DNA of 64,000 nt from Micromonospora echinaurantiaca (GCF_900090235.1 NZ_LT607750.1:5199001-5263000), one strand, 5' to 3'; numbered from the stretch's first letter, positions 10,001 to 17,659 are shown. Notes: generated by a model from the sequence alone, not told the origin. A program made the numbers and translations.

Positions 10001-10140
10001 GCATCCTCGGCGTTCTGCAGCAGCTCGAGGATGAAATGGGTGCGATCGGCGTAGAGCCGTTGCAGGAAGTCGAGGTGCCGGATGCCCTGGCCGTACTCCC
10101 GGATGTTGTCCTGGCGGATGCGCGCGTAGTCGCTAGGCAT
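7021..10140 (-). CDS. sacsin-like GHKL ATPase with C-terminal HNH-like zinc domain
   Basis: This is a 1039-residue cytosolic protein. The N-terminus has a Bergerat ATP-binding fold: the N-box ELLQNAEDA (E39, N43), the G1-like DGRPF (66-70), and the lid GKFGIGFKSVY (94-104). This is the sacsin/HSP90-like arrangement seen in defence and DNA-processing proteins. The C-terminus carries a zinc-knuckle HNH-like domain: CQIC (928-931), EVIHL (945-949), NTLCLCPTC (963-971). In canonical HNH domains the middle motif is usually EVHH; here it is EVIH, and the His that often follows the last CxxC is Ala. The nuclease may therefore be altered or inactive. The ATG (10140) lies inside the end of the upstream SNF2 gene (8-nt overlap), so the two are translationally coupled. 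GHKL ATPases paired with SNF2 helicases are known from restriction-like systems. The function here, an ATP-driven conformational switch plus DNA cleavage, is inferred. Confidence 0.88.
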   Translation of the reverse strand: MPSDYARIRQDNIREYGQGIRHLDFLQRLYADRTHFILELLQNAEDARASHVTFALHPDRLVVEHDGRPFDERDVRGICGVDASTKTGELTSIGKFGIGFKSVYAYTLAPEVHSGAEHFRIRHYVRPETADAPADLPHNLTRFEFPFDREDVPPQTAHGEIRAGLQRFDPVALLFLQHVRQVTVAGGSGALIFSRRQRGESSADVELVVKQNDRVINHQHWQVFRRDLARVGHAGRRVEIAFKRTSGAPEAPVEPIPHAPLVVYFPTDKPSGLGFLLQAPLRTTPARDNIPDRDADNARIIAEASHLLIDVLEELRRRGRLGLDLLEVLPIRQIDFPEGSLLRPLFDALLQAVRTRPLIPVAGPLGHASATQMRLARSAGLRELLTPEQLAALEGVTEPLQWQPARLTRDRNRDVWDYLNNVVQIDELDAEWLVEQLDRKFLETIEDAWLVRLYRFLVQTPALWRAPRPPWNRPGPARLLPLIRLEDGSNVVPFDAGGRPQAYLPGPARSSFPTVRHEIAANPEARAFLDDLGLSEPDAVDEVLEYVVPRYRNTSSKIDEGQHGADLEMIQRAMRTATRRRRDDLVEVLRTTPFLQCRPANESTYTFHPPSVAYWPQEDLEHYFLPSAHGRFLHDRYQPYHKELSLLGVADAVRVSAAPPDALGHVVLRANWGDHSRGLHGFDPNLRFAGLEDALRQPDHRRSVYVWNWLLLPYASRLRGTVESSGRQDYSNRKSVDTASKTLQLATSRAWLPTAAGAFVKPAELALDDLPDDFEPSQALADALGMISSAIVQASAELNVSVEALRFLRENPDAAAELDQLRRRHEQKEQDRRGIGADARLTPDEYAGALHDAFDRPAVHAEAEISFVSDGRVTAPAIRRQRTRDDINEDLADEPTPRDRFRVIGRRVWDGKDPAVRQFLLEQYAGHCQICGATFPKRDWTPYFEVIHLVSHTAAAWTDRPGNTLCLCPTCASKLLHGQVESDDLLAQIQQWRTSAEGGGGSGLRIELCGSPVVVSYTEKHLLDLQEMVRADEATAAGA

Positions 10141-13100
10141 GGCTGATGGTCAGCACTCCCTCCGCGATCCGGCGGCTGACGATGTCGACTCGGCGTCGGT
10201 CCTCCAGCTGCTCGCGGCGCTGCGCGAAGTGACGGATGGCTCGTGCTCGTTGCGCCGTCAGCATGGTGAGGATCCGGGACTCCGTCTCGCCGGTGAGACG
10301 TTCGTCGAGTCGCTGCAAGCTTCGTTGGTGGTGCGCTTCGAGGCTCCCGATCCGGCGGGCCAATAGCACCTCGTTGAGGGCGTGGGCGTCACTCACCGCG
10401 TCTCGGCGCCGCCGTTCCGTGTACCTGGCCAGCCCTGCATCCGCCTCAGCAAGATCGGCGGTGCGCGCTTCGCCCTCGGGGGCGGCGTCTGCGAGGAGGG
10501 CGAAGAGGCGACGCTCGACGGCCGGGCAAGGTTCCAGGTCAGCAGCGTTCACGACGAACGGCACGGTGCGGAACTCCGGCCGGACGGCAATCGTCTCCCA
10601 GGTGTCGCACGCAAAGGCGTAACGGCCCGCAGGCAGGTCCGGATCGACGGCGTGGAGATGGGCGCGGAGTTGGTGGCCCTGGGTCGGCGCAAGCGCCTGT
10701 ACGGCGAGCCGGACCAGCGGGTGGGTCGCGGTCAGGAAGACGAGTGATCGGTCGGCGCTGGCTGCCTCATCGGAGAACGTCAGCCGCAGTCCGCCGTCCT
10801 TCTCGCTCAGCCAGCGGCGTAGTTCTTGGAGGAGCCGGCCTGCGCCGAGCGTCGCCTCATTTCGGTTCAGCTCGACAAGCAGCTCCGCGCGCGCCGACTG
10901 AGACAGTCGCAGCCGCAGCACGTCGCTGGCCAACCGATCAAGGTGGCCTGATACCGGCGGCTTCGTCAGATAGGCGCGAACAAGCTCCTCTAGCTGCTGC
11001 TCGGTAACGGCTCGGCCGTTCTCGACCAGGGCGTTCAGATCCTGGGTGAGGCTGTCGTCGAGGCCGAGAAGGTCCTGGCTCGCATCCTCGACTCCGCGGG
11101 TTTCGGTGATGAGCCGTACAGCGTTGTCGGCGAGCTGGCGGGCTCGTTCCTCCATTTGCTCCGGCGTCAGTTCGGTGCTGCTGACGACGGCTGTCAGGTC
11201 CTGCGTCATCTCGCCGAGCACGCCCTCGAGGTCACCCACGGTGTCTCGGAAGAGGTCCAGCCGCTCCCAGCATCGGAAGAAGACGCGCTCCTCGACGGTC
11301 TCGGGGGTCACAAAGTTGAGAATCAGCACCTTTGGGCTTCGCTGCCCGAACCGGTCGATGCGGCCGATGCGCTGCTCGATGCGCATCGGGTTCCAGGGGA
11401 TGTCGTAGTTGACGAGCCGGTCGCAGAACTCGTAGTCGAGGCCCTCGCAGCCGACTTCGCTGGAGAGCAACACGTCGATTGCCTCCGGGTTCTCACGGTC
11501 GAGGCGGAACCGGTCCCGCAGCCGTTGCCGCTCCAGCTCGTCTACCCGGCCGGTGACCACTCCGACTCGGACACCGGCGGTGGTGAGGTGCTCCGCGAGG
11601 TAGTCGAGAGTGCCGAGAAAGAACGAGAAGACGAGAAGCTTTCCCGGACCGTCGGCGGCGCGGGCTTCCGTGACGACTTGGAGCAGCCGCTCCAGTTTCG
11701 GGTCGTCGGGCGGAAGCTGCCGCGCCATCTCGACAAGGTCCGGGTTCGTCGGAAGCGGGAGCCGCGGCGAGGAGTCGTCCGGCACGACCTCTGGCGCATC
11801 GGTGAGATCCGTGACAGCAGGCTCGCCTGCGGTCAGGATGCGGCGGGCGAGTGCTGGCAGGCAGCTCGACGCCTGCCGCTCGAGGGTGTCGAGAATCAGC
11901 CGGACCACAACCGGGTCGTACCGGGTGAGGAGCTGGTCGCGGCGGGCTTCGAGAAGCCGTTCGTAGAACTTCCGCTGTACGGGCGTGAACGGCACCGATA
12001 CGGTGTGCGGCTCGCGGATCGTGAATCCGCCGATGTCCCGCCGCCGGGTGCGGTTCACCAGCGGAGCAAGAGTGTTCAGCTCTTCGATCTCGCGCACGCA
12101 CCGTACCCGGTCGTCTCTCGTAAGGGCATCCGCGCTCAAGCGTCTACGGACGTCGTCGTACCTGGGATCGATCGCGATGGCCTGCCGCCCCCAGTTTGTA
12201 GACGCAGCGGCCTGCAACGCCTCGAGTGCCTCATGGGCGGCGCCCGGCGCGCCGTTCCGCAGCACCCGCACGGCGGTATTGAGGTGTCTATTGGGCTCGA
12301 CGACCTCGAGGAACGTCTGCCGGTCCGGGAAAAGCTCCGGGCGTAGCAGGTTGAGCAGCGTAAACAGATCTCGGGCGTGCGTCTGCACCGGCGTCGCCGA
12401 GAGCAAAACAAGCGCTGTGCTGATGTGGCCGAGGTACTGCGCGAGCGTATGTGAGTTCGTTCCGGGCGTGCGCAGGTGGTGTGCCTCGTCGGCGATCACA
12501 AGATCGAAGGAAGGGGGCGGGTCAAGCTCACGTAGCCCCTTGTCCCTCTTGCGCATCGGATCGCCGTTCAGGTATGCCTCGCGCGCGAACAGCTCGTAGT
12601 GCACGATCGCGCGCCGGTACTCCTGCGGCCAGGTGCCGTCCAGGTGGGCCTCGTTCAGGCAGTAGCGCAGACTCGCCGAGTCGAGCACTCGGAAGTCCTC
12701 GTCGAAGCGGCGCATCTCCTCGCGCCACTTCACGGTCAGCGCTTTTGGGCAGAGGACGAGCACGTGGTCCAGCGGCTGCCGAGCAGCCAGCTCTTTCATG
12801 ATCAGGCCGGCTTCGATCGTCTTACCGACGCCGACGTCGTCGGCGATGAGCAGCCGCGGCTCATCGGCACGGGCGAGGCGCAAGAGCGGTCTGAACTGAA
12901 ACGGAACGTACTTGATCCGCGCTGCCCGAAGCGAATAGACGTGATCGGTGAGCGGATGACTGAGCCGGGCGGCGATCAGTCGGGCTCGGAACTCATCGGG
13001 AGCCAAGCCGGCCGTCGACGACGCCGGTCGAGTCGCTGCAAGCACCAGCTGGTCCTCTGCGTACTCCCAGATGCTTCCTGCTCCGTGGAACACGCGATAG

Positions 13101-13198
13101 CGGCCGAACCCATCGACCTCTTGCAGAATCTCGATGACGGGCCCGACTCGACTAGGGTCCGCTTGAACGGCAACCACGTCACCGACGTTGAATCCCAC
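10133..13198 (-). CDS. SNF2/RapA-type DNA helicase (DrmD-like)
   Basis: This 1021-residue SF2 translocase has clear motifs: motif I IADDVGVGKTIEAGLI (about residues 117-132), motif II LVIADEAHH (about 233), motif III LLSATPVQT, and in the C-terminal lobe LLSSEVGCEGLDYEFCDRLV and IEQRIGRIDRFGQ (motif VI). The first 60 residues form a small beta-rich domain (VGDVVAVQADPSRVGPVIEI) common in RapA/DrmD-like proteins. The long C-terminal helical region has no enzymatic motif. The gene overlaps the GHKL-HNH gene, which it precedes. It resembles the SNF2 helicase of DISARM, but no DISARM methyltransferase lies next to it. I therefore treat it as part of a separate two- or three-gene module with the ATPase and perhaps the divergent protease. 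Confidence 0.9.
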   Translation of the reverse strand: MGFNVGDVVAVQADPSRVGPVIEILQEVDGFGRYRVFHGAGSIWEYAEDQLVLAATRPASSTAGLAPDEFRARLIAARLSHPLTDHVYSLRAARIKYVPFQFRPLLRLARADEPRLLIADDVGVGKTIEAGLIMKELAARQPLDHVLVLCPKALTVKWREEMRRFDEDFRVLDSASLRYCLNEAHLDGTWPQEYRRAIVHYELFAREAYLNGDPMRKRDKGLRELDPPPSFDLVIADEAHHLRTPGTNSHTLAQYLGHISTALVLLSATPVQTHARDLFTLLNLLRPELFPDRQTFLEVVEPNRHLNTAVRVLRNGAPGAAHEALEALQAAASTNWGRQAIAIDPRYDDVRRRLSADALTRDDRVRCVREIEELNTLAPLVNRTRRRDIGGFTIREPHTVSVPFTPVQRKFYERLLEARRDQLLTRYDPVVVRLILDTLERQASSCLPALARRILTAGEPAVTDLTDAPEVVPDDSSPRLPLPTNPDLVEMARQLPPDDPKLERLLQVVTEARAADGPGKLLVFSFFLGTLDYLAEHLTTAGVRVGVVTGRVDELERQRLRDRFRLDRENPEAIDVLLSSEVGCEGLDYEFCDRLVNYDIPWNPMRIEQRIGRIDRFGQRSPKVLILNFVTPETVEERVFFRCWERLDLFRDTVGDLEGVLGEMTQDLTAVVSSTELTPEQMEERARQLADNAVRLITETRGVEDASQDLLGLDDSLTQDLNALVENGRAVTEQQLEELVRAYLTKPPVSGHLDRLASDVLRLRLSQSARAELLVELNRNEATLGAGRLLQELRRWLSEKDGGLRLTFSDEAASADRSLVFLTATHPLVRLAVQALAPTQGHQLRAHLHAVDPDLPAGRYAFACDTWETIAVRPEFRTVPFVVNAADLEPCPAVERRLFALLADAAPEGEARTADLAEADAGLARYTERRRRDAVSDAHALNEVLLARRIGSLEAHHQRSLQRLDERLTGETESRILTMLTAQRARAIRHFAQRREQLEDRRRVDIVSRRIAEGVLTISHA

Positions 13199-13427
13199 GC
13201 GCGCCCCTTGAATTAGCCCCCACGCGGCTGGTCACAGCCGCTGCATCGCCGGCTCCGAGAGCATAGGCATGCTTCGACGTTCTCTGCGGGGCCGTTCAGC
13301 CGTACGACGGATGATCCGGGCCGAAGGTCGGAGGCACGGGACGCACATGTCCGAAGGACACGGTCCGGATCCACCCGTAGGGTCGGTCTGCGCTGATCTT
13401 TCAGTCCCGCTGGGGAGGGACGGCCAG
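13199..13427. promoter_or_regulatory. divergent promoter region
   Basis: This 229-bp gap separates two divergent starts: the SNF2 helicase (minus) and the caspase-like protein (plus). Both promoters should lie here, and shared control is likely from the layout. I could not pick out convincing -10/-35 boxes. The plus-strand frame is open through part of the gap, but a GGGAGG site at about 13413-13419 supports the start at 13428. Confidence 0.4.
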
Positions 13428-14054
13428 ATGAAACCTAGAAGAGTAAGTCTCCTTGATCTCGGCTTGGACTCGTCTTTCGACGCCGCAATGACGTTCGTGC
13501 AGTCAACCCTGCAGAACATCAACGCCGGATGGGAAGAACCGGTGGTAGACATCGACTTCGTACGATCACGAGACCCCGACACGGTGCTCACCGCGTTCAC
13601 CGCATCCTGCGACGTCCTGCATGTCATGGCGCATGGCGATCACAGCGTCACCCCCATGTTCATCAGCTCGGACGAAAAGACCAGCATCTCTCTTGAGGAG
13701 CTGGGCGCGGCGGCGGCCGACAAGGGCCGGGGCATCTCAACGGGCGCCATCATCGCGGACGGCTGCAAGACTGGCACTGGGGTGTGGCAGAAAGCGGTGC
13801 GGGACTGCCTTCAGGGTGAAGTGACCTACATCGGCACCTCTGCGATCATCGGCTGGCACGAGAGCGGCGTCTTCTGCTCTGCCTTCTACGGGGCGCTCTT
13901 CCGCAACAAGGGCAAAGGCATGTCTCCCACAAAGCAGGCCCGGGATGCAGCCGTACGTGCGATCGAGGCGTACAAACTACTGACCGACAGAACCTGCCCG
14001 TACCGCGTCATGACCTTGAAGCCGAGCAAGCGAGCGCAGCTGCTGCTCGGGTAG
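13428..14054 (+). CDS. caspase/CHAT-like cysteine protease-type protein
   Basis: This is a 208-residue protein from ATG 13428, with GGGGAGGGA about 8 nt upstream. A hydrophobic strand ends in LHVMAHGD (H69, G70), and a second strand ends in AIIADGCKTG (C113). A His-Gly and a Cys placed at the ends of consecutive strands are the hallmark of clan CD proteases (caspases, CHAT, gingipain). The following YIGTSAIIGWHESGVFCSAF fits the loop that closes the active site in such proteins. No signal peptide or repeat domain is present, so the protein is essentially just the protease fold. It is transcribed divergently from the SNF2/GHKL operon. Caspase-like effectors in defence modules usually act by cleaving host or partner proteins; that role here is inferred. 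The family call is by motif only. Confidence 0.68.
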   Translation: MKPRRVSLLDLGLDSSFDAAMTFVQSTLQNINAGWEEPVVDIDFVRSRDPDTVLTAFTASCDVLHVMAHGDHSVTPMFISSDEKTSISLEELGAAAADKGRGISTGAIIADGCKTGTGVWQKAVRDCLQGEVTYIGTSAIIGWHESGVFCSAFYGALFRNKGKGMSPTKQARDAAVRAIEAYKLLTDRTCPYRVMTLKPSKRAQLLLG

Positions 14055-14080
14055 CGGCCCAGTCGCTGTACGTCGCGGTC

Positions 14081-14485
14081 CTAGCGTGCCCCGTCGCCGT
14101 AGCGCGGGTTCGGTACCTGCCGGTTGAAGCGGGGATTGAGGGCCAGGACCAGGGCTTCCTTCGTACCCTTCGGGTTGTCGGTCTCCTGCCAGCGGACCTC
14201 GCGCTCGCCCAGCCAGCCGGCGATGTCCTGCGCTGTCGCCACCAGGCCCTGCTTGTCGAGGAGCTGGCCGACCTGCTCGTGCAGCACTGACGAGTCGCGG
14301 TTGCCGGTCAGGTGCTGCCGAAGGCGGTTGCGCAGGTTCCCGGTCCGGCCGACGTAGATGACCGTGCTGCCGTCGAGGACCACGTGCACGCCGGGCGCGC
14401 GGGGAGCGTCGGCGGCGGCCTCCATCGTGTACTGCACGGGAGGCGTGAAGCCGGCTAGCAGGTCGTCGATCAAGGGGTCGGGCAT
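14081..14485 (-). CDS. GIY-YIG domain protein
   Basis: This 134-residue protein has a compact GIY-YIG fold: GVHVVLDG (GIY strand), VIYVGRTGNL (YIG strand) and RNRLRQHL (helix with the catalytic-type Arg). KEALVLALNPRFNRQ near the end fits the usual C-terminal strand. It is closely related to the first 125 residues of the broken protein at 19623-20849 (shared DDLL.GF, LRQHLTGNR.SS.LH, REVRW/CEVRW and RPRFNRQ/NPRFNRQ segments), but lacks that protein's EVE and HNH domains. The 26-nt gap to the convergent protease gene leaves little room for a terminator. The target DNA is unknown, and the gene could be a minimal paralogue that arose by duplication and truncation. Confidence 0.82.
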   Translation of the reverse strand: MPDPLIDDLLAGFTPPVQYTMEAAADAPRAPGVHVVLDGSTVIYVGRTGNLRNRLRQHLTGNRDSSVLHEQVGQLLDKQGLVATAQDIAGWLGEREVRWQETDNPKGTKEALVLALNPRFNRQVPNPRYGDGAR

Positions 14486-14494
14486 GCCCGGAGG

Positions 14495-14746
14495 CTACTC
14501 CCCCGTTGCCCCGCAGGGGCCGTCGTGGTCGTTGCGGCGTCGGCAGCGGCCGGCGCCGTGGAGCCGGGCGTCACACCAGATTCGGGTACGCAGGAACTGG
14601 CGGTCCTCCTCGCTGAGCGTGGTCTCGCCGAAGTCGATGGCGGTGACGTGGGCGAGGGATTCGCGCAGTGCGGTGGAGAGGATGATGGCGCCGTCGAGGC
14701 TGGTCAGCGTGGTGGGCAGGTGGATGACCCAGCGGGGTGCGCTCAT
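14495..14746 (-). CDS. small hypothetical protein, third gene of DivIVA operon
   Basis: This 83-residue protein starts at ATG 14746, because the stop of the upstream DivIVA-like gene overlaps it as TGATG. The N-terminal half (MSAPRWVIHLPTTLTSLDGA) and DFGETTLSEEDRQFLRTRIW look like a folded alpha/beta protein. The tail is rich in Cys, Arg and His (WCDARLHGAGRCRRRNDHDG), suggesting metal or nucleic-acid binding. No family is recognised. Confidence 0.62.
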   Translation of the reverse strand: MSAPRWVIHLPTTLTSLDGAIILSTALRESLAHVTAIDFGETTLSEEDRQFLRTRIWCDARLHGAGRCRRRNDHDGPCGATGE

Positions 14747-15006
14747 CACGGCCACCTGTTGTTGGGTGAGCCGGGCGTGGTGTGGCGGCAGCCGGCGTGG
14801 CGGGACTGCCACTGCCGCAGCGCCTGGCGGATGCGTTCGGCCTCGGTGTTGGCGGTGGCCAGGTCGCGGTGCAGGCGGTCGAGTTCGTCTGCGAGTTGGT
14901 TCAGGTAGGCGTGGACCTGGGCGGAGTCGAGGCCGCGCCAGCGGGTGTCGAAGGCGGCGGCCCGCACGTGGTGTGGGAGCAGGCGCTCGCCGGTCACGTA
15001 GATCAT
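14746..15006 (-). CDS. small DivIVA-domain-like protein
   Basis: This is an 86-residue protein. FDTRWRGLDSAQVHAYLNQL, followed by a charged helix up to RQALRQWQSRH, is the DivIVA N-terminal pattern (a turn with aromatic or G residues, then a coiled coil), here R-G-L-D in place of R-G-Y. It overlaps the upstream gene by ATGA (15003-15006) and the downstream gene by TGATG (14744-14748), so the three genes are translated as a unit. Proteins of this size cannot form full DivIVA filaments as drawn for the family, but they may act as coiled-coil scaffolds. Confidence 0.68.
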   Translation of the reverse strand: MIYVTGERLLPHHVRAAAFDTRWRGLDSAQVHAYLNQLADELDRLHRDLATANTEAERIRQALRQWQSRHAGCRHTTPGSPNNRWP

Positions 15007-15257
15007 CGCTGTGGTGCCTGCTGCTCAGCGATCAGCACCTGGACCTGCCGGTCGGTGAGGCCACGCTGGTCGAGGACCCGCTGGCCCCAGCGGTGCAGCC
15101 GGCACGGGTGTGGGGCGCGGTCATTGCGGCAACGCGGGCCGTCCGGCCACTGCTCGGCGGCGTGCACGGCCAGCGCCTTGACGGCGAAGCCGACGTCCTC
15201 GGCGGTGACGTACGGCGGCAGCGGCAACTCACCGAGCACCTCGTCGATCGAATCCAT
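15003..15257 (-). CDS. small hypothetical protein, first gene of DivIVA operon
   Basis: This 84-residue protein starts at ATG 15257, directly after GAGGGAGGG (2-nt gap, with a good purine run), and not at the much longer upstream alternatives. It is acidic at the N-terminus (MDSIDEVLGELPLPPY). Toward the C-terminus it has a Cys/His/Arg-rich patch (RCRNDRAPHPCRLHRWGQRV), similar in style to the tail of the third gene. The ATGA overlap with the DivIVA-like gene makes it the operon's leading gene. No family is recognised. Confidence 0.62.
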   Translation of the reverse strand: MDSIDEVLGELPLPPYVTAEDVGFAVKALAVHAAEQWPDGPRCRNDRAPHPCRLHRWGQRVLDQRGLTDRQVQVLIAEQQAPQR

Positions 15258-15432
15258 ATCCCTCCCTCGCGTTGTGGGGCACCGAGGCGGGCGGGGACGG
15301 CAATCGTCGTTCGGGTCGACGCCGCCGGAGCCCAGCACCCGCCCCAGGCCTCCATCGCAGGGTTGTGGATCAGTGCGGCGGCCCGTATGACGTGCGCGTG
15401 GTAGCCGATATGCACGACTCGTATGCGGGGCT

Positions 15433-16236
15433 CTACCGAGCGTTGATCCGTTCTCGGTAGTCCCGCCACTGACTTGCGGCATCAAGCAGTGGCCCGTGGT
15501 GGGGACCGGGCACCGCCTGCTGCTTGCGTTCCCAGAGGCGCACCAGCCCGTCGGCGAAGGCGTTCACCGCCTCATCGGGCGCGTGCGCCCACGCCGGGAC
15601 CTGCCGGGCCCACGCTTCGGCGGCGGCCGGTTCGTGGCCGGCGCGGATGAGGCGTACCAGCATGAAGGCGGTGTCGATCCACGCCGCTCCGCGCGCCGGG
15701 CTGGACCAGTCGACGAGCCGCAGCCGGTCGCCCAACAGAAAGTTCCGCGGCGTCATGTCGGTGTGTAGGAGCGTGTCCCCGTCGACCAGCTCGGATGCGA
15801 TGAGGTCCCGCCAACGGTCGGCGAATCGCTGCACCGGTATGGGCGGAGCAGGGGTCAGCTGACGGTTCAGCGAGCTCAGCAGTTGCACCACCGGGAGCAG
15901 GTCGGGCGATTCCGGGCCCAGATCGGGGTGGCGGCCGGCTACGTACTCGAACCCGAGGAGTAGCCAACCCTGCTCCTCCACCGTCCATCGGAGGCGAGGG
16001 GCGACTTCGGGCAGGTAGGGATTGACGCGAGCCTCGTTCCGGTAGAGCCAGGCGGTCGGGCCGTCGGTCTCCCCGCCCTTGCAGAAGATGCGGCCGATGT
16101 CGGTGTCGAGGACGGCGGCCAGGTCGCAGGAGGCGCCGGTCGGGACCGAGTACGCCGCGCGGACAGTGCCGGTGTGGTGTTCGACGTGGCGGCGTACCGC
16201 GTCGGGAAGCTCCTGCCAGTGGCGGCGACGCGGCAT
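15433..16236 (-). CDS. aminoglycoside phosphotransferase-family kinase
   Basis: This 267-residue protein has the APH/choline-kinase core. The catalytic loop is LLHTDMTPRNFLL (HxDxxxxN, around residues 157-169), and RLVDWSSP supplies the metal-binding Asp. The nucleotide-binding lobe is short, and the length is typical of the family. The substrate is unknown; relatives phosphorylate antibiotics, but also sugars and other small molecules. It has no operon partner: a 175-bp gap precedes the DivIVA operon downstream. Confidence 0.83.
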   Translation of the reverse strand: MPRRRHWQELPDAVRRHVEHHTGTVRAAYSVPTGASCDLAAVLDTDIGRIFCKGGETDGPTAWLYRNEARVNPYLPEVAPRLRWTVEEQGWLLLGFEYVAGRHPDLGPESPDLLPVVQLLSSLNRQLTPAPPIPVQRFADRWRDLIASELVDGDTLLHTDMTPRNFLLGDRLRLVDWSSPARGAAWIDTAFMLVRLIRAGHEPAAAEAWARQVPAWAHAPDEAVNAFADGLVRLWERKQQAVPGPHHGPLLDAASQWRDYRERINAR

Positions 16237-16299
16237 GCGGTGGTCTCCCGACGGCGAGCAGTCCCGGGCAGTGTATGCCCGAGACCGCCGACGAGCCCG

Positions 16300-16647
16300 C
16301 TATCGCGTGGGGCTGTCGGTGCAACCGGCGTGGCACTGGGTGCACTTCGAGGTGCAGTCGGCGGCCGGGCCGCCCCACAGCCCGTGGTCAAGAGCTAAAC
16401 CGGCGGCGACGATGGCGGCAGTCGCCCGGGAGATCGGAGCGCCGATCGGCTCGGATCGAGAGGGCGGGTCATCGGGCGTGGGCTCGGGCTGATGGTGGAT
16501 GAACCGGCCGGCGATGCGCTGACAGGAGTCGGCGTACTCGCGGGTGTGCAGGATGACGGTGTGCCAGCCGATGTCGACCAGGTCGCTCGGGCCGAGCGGA
16601 TCGGTGGCGGTGGCGCAGGCGGCGAGGATGGCGAGCGCTTGATCCAT
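16300..16647 (-). CDS. glycine-rich-domain-protein-like, N-terminally shortened
   Basis: This 115-residue product has the conserved core MDQALAILAACA, then VDIGWHTVILHTREYADSCQ and RIAGRFIHH. The C-terminal DCTSKCTQCHAGC cluster is the pattern of actinobacterial proteins annotated as glycine-rich domain-containing. Family members usually have about 40 more residues before this point. Here the codons before the ATG read VVGDLPARI in frame, but a TGA lies just upstream and no ribosome-binding site is visible. The gene is therefore either truncated or started from an unusual site. Confidence 0.5.
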   Translation of the reverse strand: MDQALAILAACATATDPLGPSDLVDIGWHTVILHTREYADSCQRIAGRFIHHQPEPTPDDPPSRSEPIGAPISRATAAIVAAGLALDHGLWGGPAADCTSKCTQCHAGCTDSPTR

Positions 16648-16807
16648 GATCCGGGCCGGCAGATCGCCGACGACTCACGCGTCGAGGTACGGGCATTGGC
16701 CTGCATGTCCTTGCTCCTGCGGCAGGACCGGCCGAGCGAAGCGGTGCACTGCGCCATACTTCGCGCTCCGCCGCACCATCCGCGCAGCCACCTGCTTCCG
16801 ATCCGTT

Positions 16808-17062
16808 ATGACTGTGCCGGGTGAGGGCTTTCGGCGGAACAAGCTCTACTACACCGTCCAGCTCGCGAGAGCAGCACGACAGCAGGGCAACTTCGTGGGT
16901 GCAGCACAGGCTGGCCTGGAGGCATTGCCGGAGATAGGGCGGGTGCGATCTGGACGAGTGAGCGCGCTGCTGGCTGAGGTGCGGTCCAGCCTTGAGGGCA
17001 CTTCCGCCTCGCTCCCCCGGGTCCGCGAGTTCGTGGACGCTTACGACGAAACGTTGGCGTGA
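16808..17062 (+). pseudogene. C-terminal fragment of a TPR-type transcriptional regulator
   Basis: From ATG 16808 the frame encodes 84 residues: KLYYTVQLARAARQQGNFVG, then VRSGRVSALLAEVRSSLEG and VREFVDAYDETLA. This resembles the last TPR repeats of actinobacterial XRE-family or TPR regulators, which are often coupled to a following enzyme gene. The HTH part is absent upstream. Its TGA overlaps the ATG of the GNAT gene (TGATG), so the downstream coupling survived the loss of the N-terminus. It may still be translated as a small protein. Confidence 0.42.
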
Positions 17063-17604
17063 TGCAGGAAGACTGGCAGCTGCGGCACCACACGGCCGAG
17101 GAATCTCGAGAGCTAGTCGGCCAACTCGTCGACGTCTACCTCGATGCCCACGCCGATGACGGGCCGCTGTACAACGCCGATCGATACCGGCAGCAACTCG
17201 CCGCGCACATGCCACGACCCGGGTGGGAACTGGTGACAGCGATGGCCGACGGCGAATTGGTGGGATACATCTATGGATTCCCATTAGCAGCGGATACTCG
17301 CTGGTGGGACGGCATCCAGGAGCCGGTCGCGGCCGGCTTCACGGAGGAGAACGGCCGGCGCACCTTCGCCATCAGTGAGTTGCTGGTGTGCCGCGCCTGG
17401 CAGCGACGCGGCATAGCCCGGGCCTTGCATGACGAGCTAGTAAAGAGCCGTAGCGAGGAACGGGCTACGCTGCTCGTCCGTCCCGACAACACCGTTGCTC
17501 GGCATGCCTACGCCTCCTGGGGATGGGGAGACGTTGCACGGCTCAGGCCGCGGTGGAAGGACGCGCCGACGTACCTGGTTCTGACAAGACCCATAGGCAG
17601 GTAG
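17062..17604 (+). CDS. GNAT-family N-acetyltransferase
   Basis: This 180-residue protein has the GNAT fold. The acetyl-CoA loop is VCRAWQRRGIARALHDEL (an R/QxxGxA-type motif), preceded by the AISELLV strand and followed by LLVRPDNTVARHAYASWGW, the typical final strand-helix. The start is ATG 17062, overlapping the stop of the regulator fragment (TGATG); GTG 17059 is the alternative. The acceptor substrate is unknown. The N-terminal region (YLDAHADDGPLYNADRY) is common to a subgroup of actinobacterial acetyltransferases. Confidence 0.85.
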   Translation: MQEDWQLRHHTAEESRELVGQLVDVYLDAHADDGPLYNADRYRQQLAAHMPRPGWELVTAMADGELVGYIYGFPLAADTRWWDGIQEPVAAGFTEENGRRTFAISELLVCRAWQRRGIARALHDELVKSRSEERATLLVRPDNTVARHAYASWGWGDVARLRPRWKDAPTYLVLTRPIGR

Positions 17605-17659
17605 TCCGGCCTCGCTACGCACCGAGCTCGCAAACCCGGCTACCTCACGGCGTTGACGA

